A stretch of DNA of 34,798 bases from CAZMGV01 sp964565925 (GTDB taxonomy: Bacteria > JAGRBM01 > JAHCIT01). The notes beneath the pieces were generated by a model. It searched no databases and was not told the origin of the DNA. It saw nothing but the letters and a program-made list of their open reading frames with translations. The DNA is taken from the NCBI GenBank assembly GCA_964565925.1, contig CAZMGV010000027.1, forward strand, positions 1 through 34,798, given 5' to 3'. Both the position numbers and the translations under genes were made by a program. The number at the start of each line of letters is the position of its first letter. The first letter of the stretch is position 1. Shown in pieces: positions 33,201 through 34,798 of this stretch.

Positions 33201-34798
33201 GTGAACGATGTGTCGATCGGGTCCGTCACATTCGGAATAAAGCTGTAGGCCTCGCCGGCGATGATCTGGGTGACCGGCGTTCCCGAGATGGTGGGAATGT
33301 CGTCAACATCGATCTCGAACGGACCGTAGGTCGCAGTGGCGCCGTTTTCGTCCGTCACCGTGACCGTTATATCTTCGTACTTGCCGATCTGGGCATTGAC
33401 CGGCGTACCGGCGATCACACCGGTGAAGGAGTTGAACACCGCCCACGGGGGGAGGTTTTCGACCGAGAAGAACAGCGGGTCGTTATCCGGATCGGTCGCC
33501 ACCGGCGTCACCGGCGTCCAGGCCGGCGAGCTGTAGGCAGTATTGACGTCGACCGCCGTGGCGTAAGCCTGTACGAACACCGGCGGACGGTTGATGAGCA
33601 GCCGGAACGGATCCATGGCGACCGGCGGGTTCACGCCGTCGCTGACCGTGAATTCAAGCTCGTAAGAGCCCGCGTCGGCGAGCACCGGAGTGAATGTATA
33701 GGTGAAGGTCCGCGGCACGGCGCCAGGGCCGGAATCTACCGGTGCACCGAAGAACGCCGGTACGCGCACGGGTGTAATCGTCACCGTGTCTCCGTCGTCG
33801 AAGTCCGCGTCGGTCGCATAGACCACGAACGTATACGGCACACCGATGGCCGCGACCGCCGGTGAAATCGTGCCGATCGCCGGCGGCGTATTCACGACGA
33901 TGGTGACCACAATATTCGACGACAGCGGCGGAGCGCCCGTGTCAGTCGCGGTAATCGTGATCGGACCGTAGGTTCCGTAATCGGCGGCCAGCGGAGTACC
34001 GGTGATCTTGCCGGTGGACGTGTTGCAGACAGCCCAGGCCGGACAGGAGGAGAACCCGAAGGTCAGCGTATCGTTGTTCGGATCGGAGGCGACCGGATCG
34101 TATACAAACGCTTCCTGAGCGGCAGCCAGCACGTTGGTCGCACCGGCAAGCACCGGCGCACCGTTCACCTTGATCGTGAACGGCGTGAACGCGACAGGAT
34201 CATTCACCCCGTCAGACACAGTGATCTGGATCGGGCCATAATTGCCCACCTGGGCTGCCGTCGTCGCGGCACTCGTCAGAGCGCCCGTCAGCGTGTTGAA
34301 GCTCGTCCACGTCGGCTGGTTCGACGAGATGCTGTACACCAGCGGGTCGCCGTCCGAATCGGACGAGTTCACCGCCACCGACAGCGGCGCCGGAACCGAC
34401 AGCAGATACAGCGCATTGGGCTGCAGGGTGATATCCGGCGGCGCGTTCAGCGTGATCGGTGTGTTGACCGTGACCGGCGGATTCACGCCGTCATCCAGGT
34501 CGTAGCTCAGTGCATACTGGTAGGGCGGCGGGCCGACGATCAGATTGTAGTCCGCACGCGTCGGCACACCGCTCACCTCGCCTGTCACCGGATCACAGAA
34601 TGCCCACAGCGGGCAGTTGTTGATCGTGAACGTCACCGGATCGTCGTTCGGGTCCGCGACCTCGGGCGTGAAGTCGAACGCCTTGTTCACCAGCGCCACT
34701 GCCGGCAGGTTCGTGATTGTCGGCGCACCGTTCACCGTGATCGAGAACGGACCGTATACCACCGGCAGGTTCACCCCGTCCGTCACGCTGATCGTGAT
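27080..34798 (-). CDS. Giant Ig-like (He_PIG/cadherin-like) repeat surface protein, 5' end outside window
   Basis: At least 2572 codons in one frame run off the right edge; the codons up to 34798 read ITISVTDG, the start of another repeat, so this is not the true N-terminus. The visible part consists of about 26 tandem units of roughly 95-100 residues. The pattern is GxPxxAxPGxxYSFTPxxxDPDGDxLxFSIxNxPSWAxFNxxTGxLxGTPxxADxGxYxxIxIxVSDGxxxPVxLPxFxIxVN. This matches the He_PIG putative Ig family; DPDGD and DPNND are typical calcium-binding turns. It ends with a Gly-rich stretch, a cysteine, a hydrophobic span and RRRRRA. It is probably an exported adhesin or surface filament component. Signal peptide and any N-terminal domain are outside the window. 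Confidence 0.9.
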   Translation of the reverse strand: MTISVTDGVNLPVVYGPFSITVNGAPTITNLPAVALVNKAFDFTPEVADPNDDPVTFTINNCPLWAFCDPVTGEVSGVPTRADYNLIVGPPPYQYALSYDLDDGVNPPVTVNTPITLNAPPDITLQPNALYLLSVPAPLSVAVNSSDSDGDPLVYSISSNQPTWTSFNTLTGALTSAATTAAQVGNYGPIQITVSDGVNDPVAFTPFTIKVNGAPVLAGATNVLAAAQEAFVYDPVASDPNNDTLTFGFSSCPAWAVCNTSTGKITGTPLAADYGTYGPITITATDTGAPPLSSNIVVTIVVNTPPAIGTISPAVAAIGVPYTFVVYATDADFDDGDTVTITPVRVPAFFGAPVDSGPGAVPRTFTYTFTPVLADAGSYELEFTVSDGVNPPVAMDPFRLLINRPPVFVQAYATAVDVNTAYSSPAWTPVTPVATDPDNDPLFFSVENLPPWAVFNSFTGVIAGTPVNAQIGKYEDITVTVTDENGATATYGPFEIDVDDIPTISGTPVTQIIAGEAYSFIPNVTDPIDTSFTFSIAGQPSWAVFNTLTGELSGTPTVADSGVLYGPIDICVDDDVIALPNPAACLPSFNIRVNGAPTFNPPLATDITINPLTPYQFGPPGVPLVVATDPDGDAIQYSVTGRPAWLAFNPATGALSGTPAVTDVGNYTLQISVTDFITPVVFMPPFTIKVNGAPTIANTPAVIQPGVAFEFVPELTDPNGDVVTILAMNTQLGDACPSWAVCDAVTGSITGTPTAADGIDAPWHIDYTLSDGALSPVFFFILDMNQPPVITEPNPGTIYVNVGNSLLFTGITFTTPDADTLVWSITNQPSWTQFNTATGDFTSPFNVGVPEIGLYKDITISLSDGVNDPSVLGPFDIQVNGAPSLLAGTPARAVPGAAFTFTIPSTDPNNDTLVFDFQGTCPIWATCDTATGKIAGTPSAADGGNYTVDVVATDPGGLDSGLPVSYGITVNIPPSFLAPSVDADISHFAGMTTFHAANLATDGNVPPDTVIYTIDNQPPWTSFNTATGQLQGDPSTAVPGLFDLITIKATDGYQTTGQRVFQIRVNASPVLSGTPAVRAIPNALYSFTPVSSDADGDTLTFSLQTPANLPLWALFDPATGQISGTPSQLDSGLSAALVIQVDDLINPTVQLPGYQIDVNALPVLGSATPPTQVNVGSPYGGVAGYTPTIFDFDDVAFTWSVLNAPPWMAVNPVTGNLSSPVPPVAAGSYQHVVLRVTDDGGTTYVSFPEFTITVSAPPTITGPVLNPDTVNVGAAYSFTPGFTASNPVLYSVTNLPSWASFNPANGQISSSGALTNAQVGTYSGIVISIYDNIFPAVPTPAFAIKVNGAPVLSAAVPPRAVPDKVFTFGVTGTDPNSDVLTYDFGVTCPGWAICSPTAGTITGTPADADAGTYLVSVQATENGNPVPLLSNVLNFNIVVNAAPQFTPAAFAIPTLVNAGSTYNFPPSLPMATDGDADGLTYSIAGKPSWASFSPSTGALTRASAIPAASVGIYKNVTISVTDGFQTTALPAFDIVVSGAPLISGTPSTIATPGVLYSFTPTASSPVGHAIDFQIVNMPAWALFNSVTGALTGTPVVADATNSPYTGITISVRDTVTLQTTALPAFPIAVNSPPVISGVPPSFAPVGSPYSFTPTASDANLTDTLTYSFVNCPAWATCTVGTGAITGTPAGSDRGSYSGILIQVSDGMNPPVALGPFTIIVNSPPVPSYNPVLASSTINVATNPAGTLNVTVSAVDVDAEVLTWSVQNLPDFAQFNQTTGAVTNKPGRPVAADAGTYANIIVSVSDGNFAPQPLVPFTIIANSPPVIDPLPAQTVGANKVYELEVKATDVNAGDILAYTLNTNPTLTPYLSIDPAGAITGSFAPLLANVVVPNPAFWTVTVQVQDQTGSPLANVNNVVSASYNLIINSAPSFTPPGINPCVDISIPANVPFTCNPGGSDLDNAPPQLVYKIKNKPSWALFDQTTGILTGTPLNNNAGDFAGIEISAIDPYNDEVLGPKFTITVTRPNLPPTIGGTPGGLANPGVLYSFTPDSADPDDDVLVFSVANKPPWAHFDTTTGRLYGDPIRADTTNSTYTNIIISADDGINPPVSLPAFSIIVNNPPTIIGSPGLVAPVGSSYSFIPSASDPDGDGITFLIQNQPYWSTFNPANGSLTSTVNLVAADRGSYVDIVISVDDGINPPTPLPAFSITVNTPATVVADGTTPGCAVQTSYTVAVTRLVSGIDELPEVCWTPTDPDPGDLSRLVYSVDTLPDWMLFDPVTGHFDTAPGRPTVDDAGTYDVNIGVTDGNFDPTIYGTTLHFIVNAPPVISGVAPTTASIGGSYTFTPTTTNGEDTDTLVFTLQYTPPIPPPVTLPAAPPWMAFQGGSGALFNNAAITGASGDLYGDFIITVTDGVNDPVTLPGFEITLTMPPTLTGTPSGTATVNTNYTFQPTIIDPDTAFASLVITVVNKPSWLTVDPATGLLHGIPQAADIGGYTSIVYSVSDGTATATIGPFSILVSAPGGGGGGTGGGTTGDPNKGGGGCITGASDPTMAMWLVLLTGAAAVRIRRRRRA

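Overview
The window is about 34.8 kb of GC-rich bacterial DNA. The gene content (gap-tpiA-secG cluster, RlmI-type methyltransferase, DUF445 protein, Dgt, CysE, a MEMO-family protein, and a giant Ig-repeat protein with a Cys/TM/Arg tail resembling MYXO-CTERM and JDVT-CTERM tails) suggests a deltaproteobacterial-type Gram-negative organism. This is an inference from gene content only; there is no rRNA or marker phylogeny in the window. Non-ATG starts (GTG, TTG) are common.

Layout. (1) 1-4209 is the right part of an integrated mobile element. It holds a GC-rich repeat region, an XRE regulator, a 480-aa protein of unknown function, two small unknown proteins and a large serine recombinase. The recombinase abuts the 3' end of tRNA-Leu(GAG), and its reading frame runs through that tRNA and antisense through secG. 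(2) 4210-7562, minus strand, carries tRNA-Leu, secG, tpiA and gap (no pgk between gap and tpiA), then an SCP2-domain protein behind its own terminator. (3) 7760-11771, plus strand, has two overlapping gene pairs: an alpha/beta hydrolase with an extended SDR, and a hypothetical protein with a GT4 glycosyltransferase. (4) 11810-13201 is a visibly more AT-rich patch at its start, with a membrane zinc-ribbon-like protein and an orphan HigA-like antitoxin divergent around a palindrome, followed by about 540 bp of noncoding repeats. (5) 13202-17006 has an RlmI-type methyltransferase, a hotdog-fold protein, a small membrane protein, a DUF445 protein and an SCP2-like protein. (6) 17091-19721 is a receiver-kinase plus membrane-kinase pair. 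(7) 19743-26962 has a MEMO family protein preceded by a 21-aa lysine-rich ORF, two single-span envelope proteins (one with LysM-like and SPOR-like parts), Dgt, a TPR protein, CysE and a NifS/IscS-type cysteine desulfurase. (8) 27080-34798, minus strand, is the C-terminal 2572 codons of a giant surface protein of about 26 tandem Ig-like repeats, whose 5' end lies beyond the window.

The genes are mostly housekeeping (glycolysis, secretion, sulfur metabolism, nucleotide pools, rRNA modification, envelope). Three accessory layers are superimposed: the tRNA-Leu element at the left, the AT-rich antitoxin island near 12 kb, and the repeat adhesin at the right. Three different palindromic intergenic repeat elements (9842-9931, 12855-12957, 14925-15010) sit between genes. 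The least explained items are the cargo of the tRNA element, the lysine-rich micro-ORF upstream of the MEMO gene, and the Cys-paired subset of Ig-like repeats.
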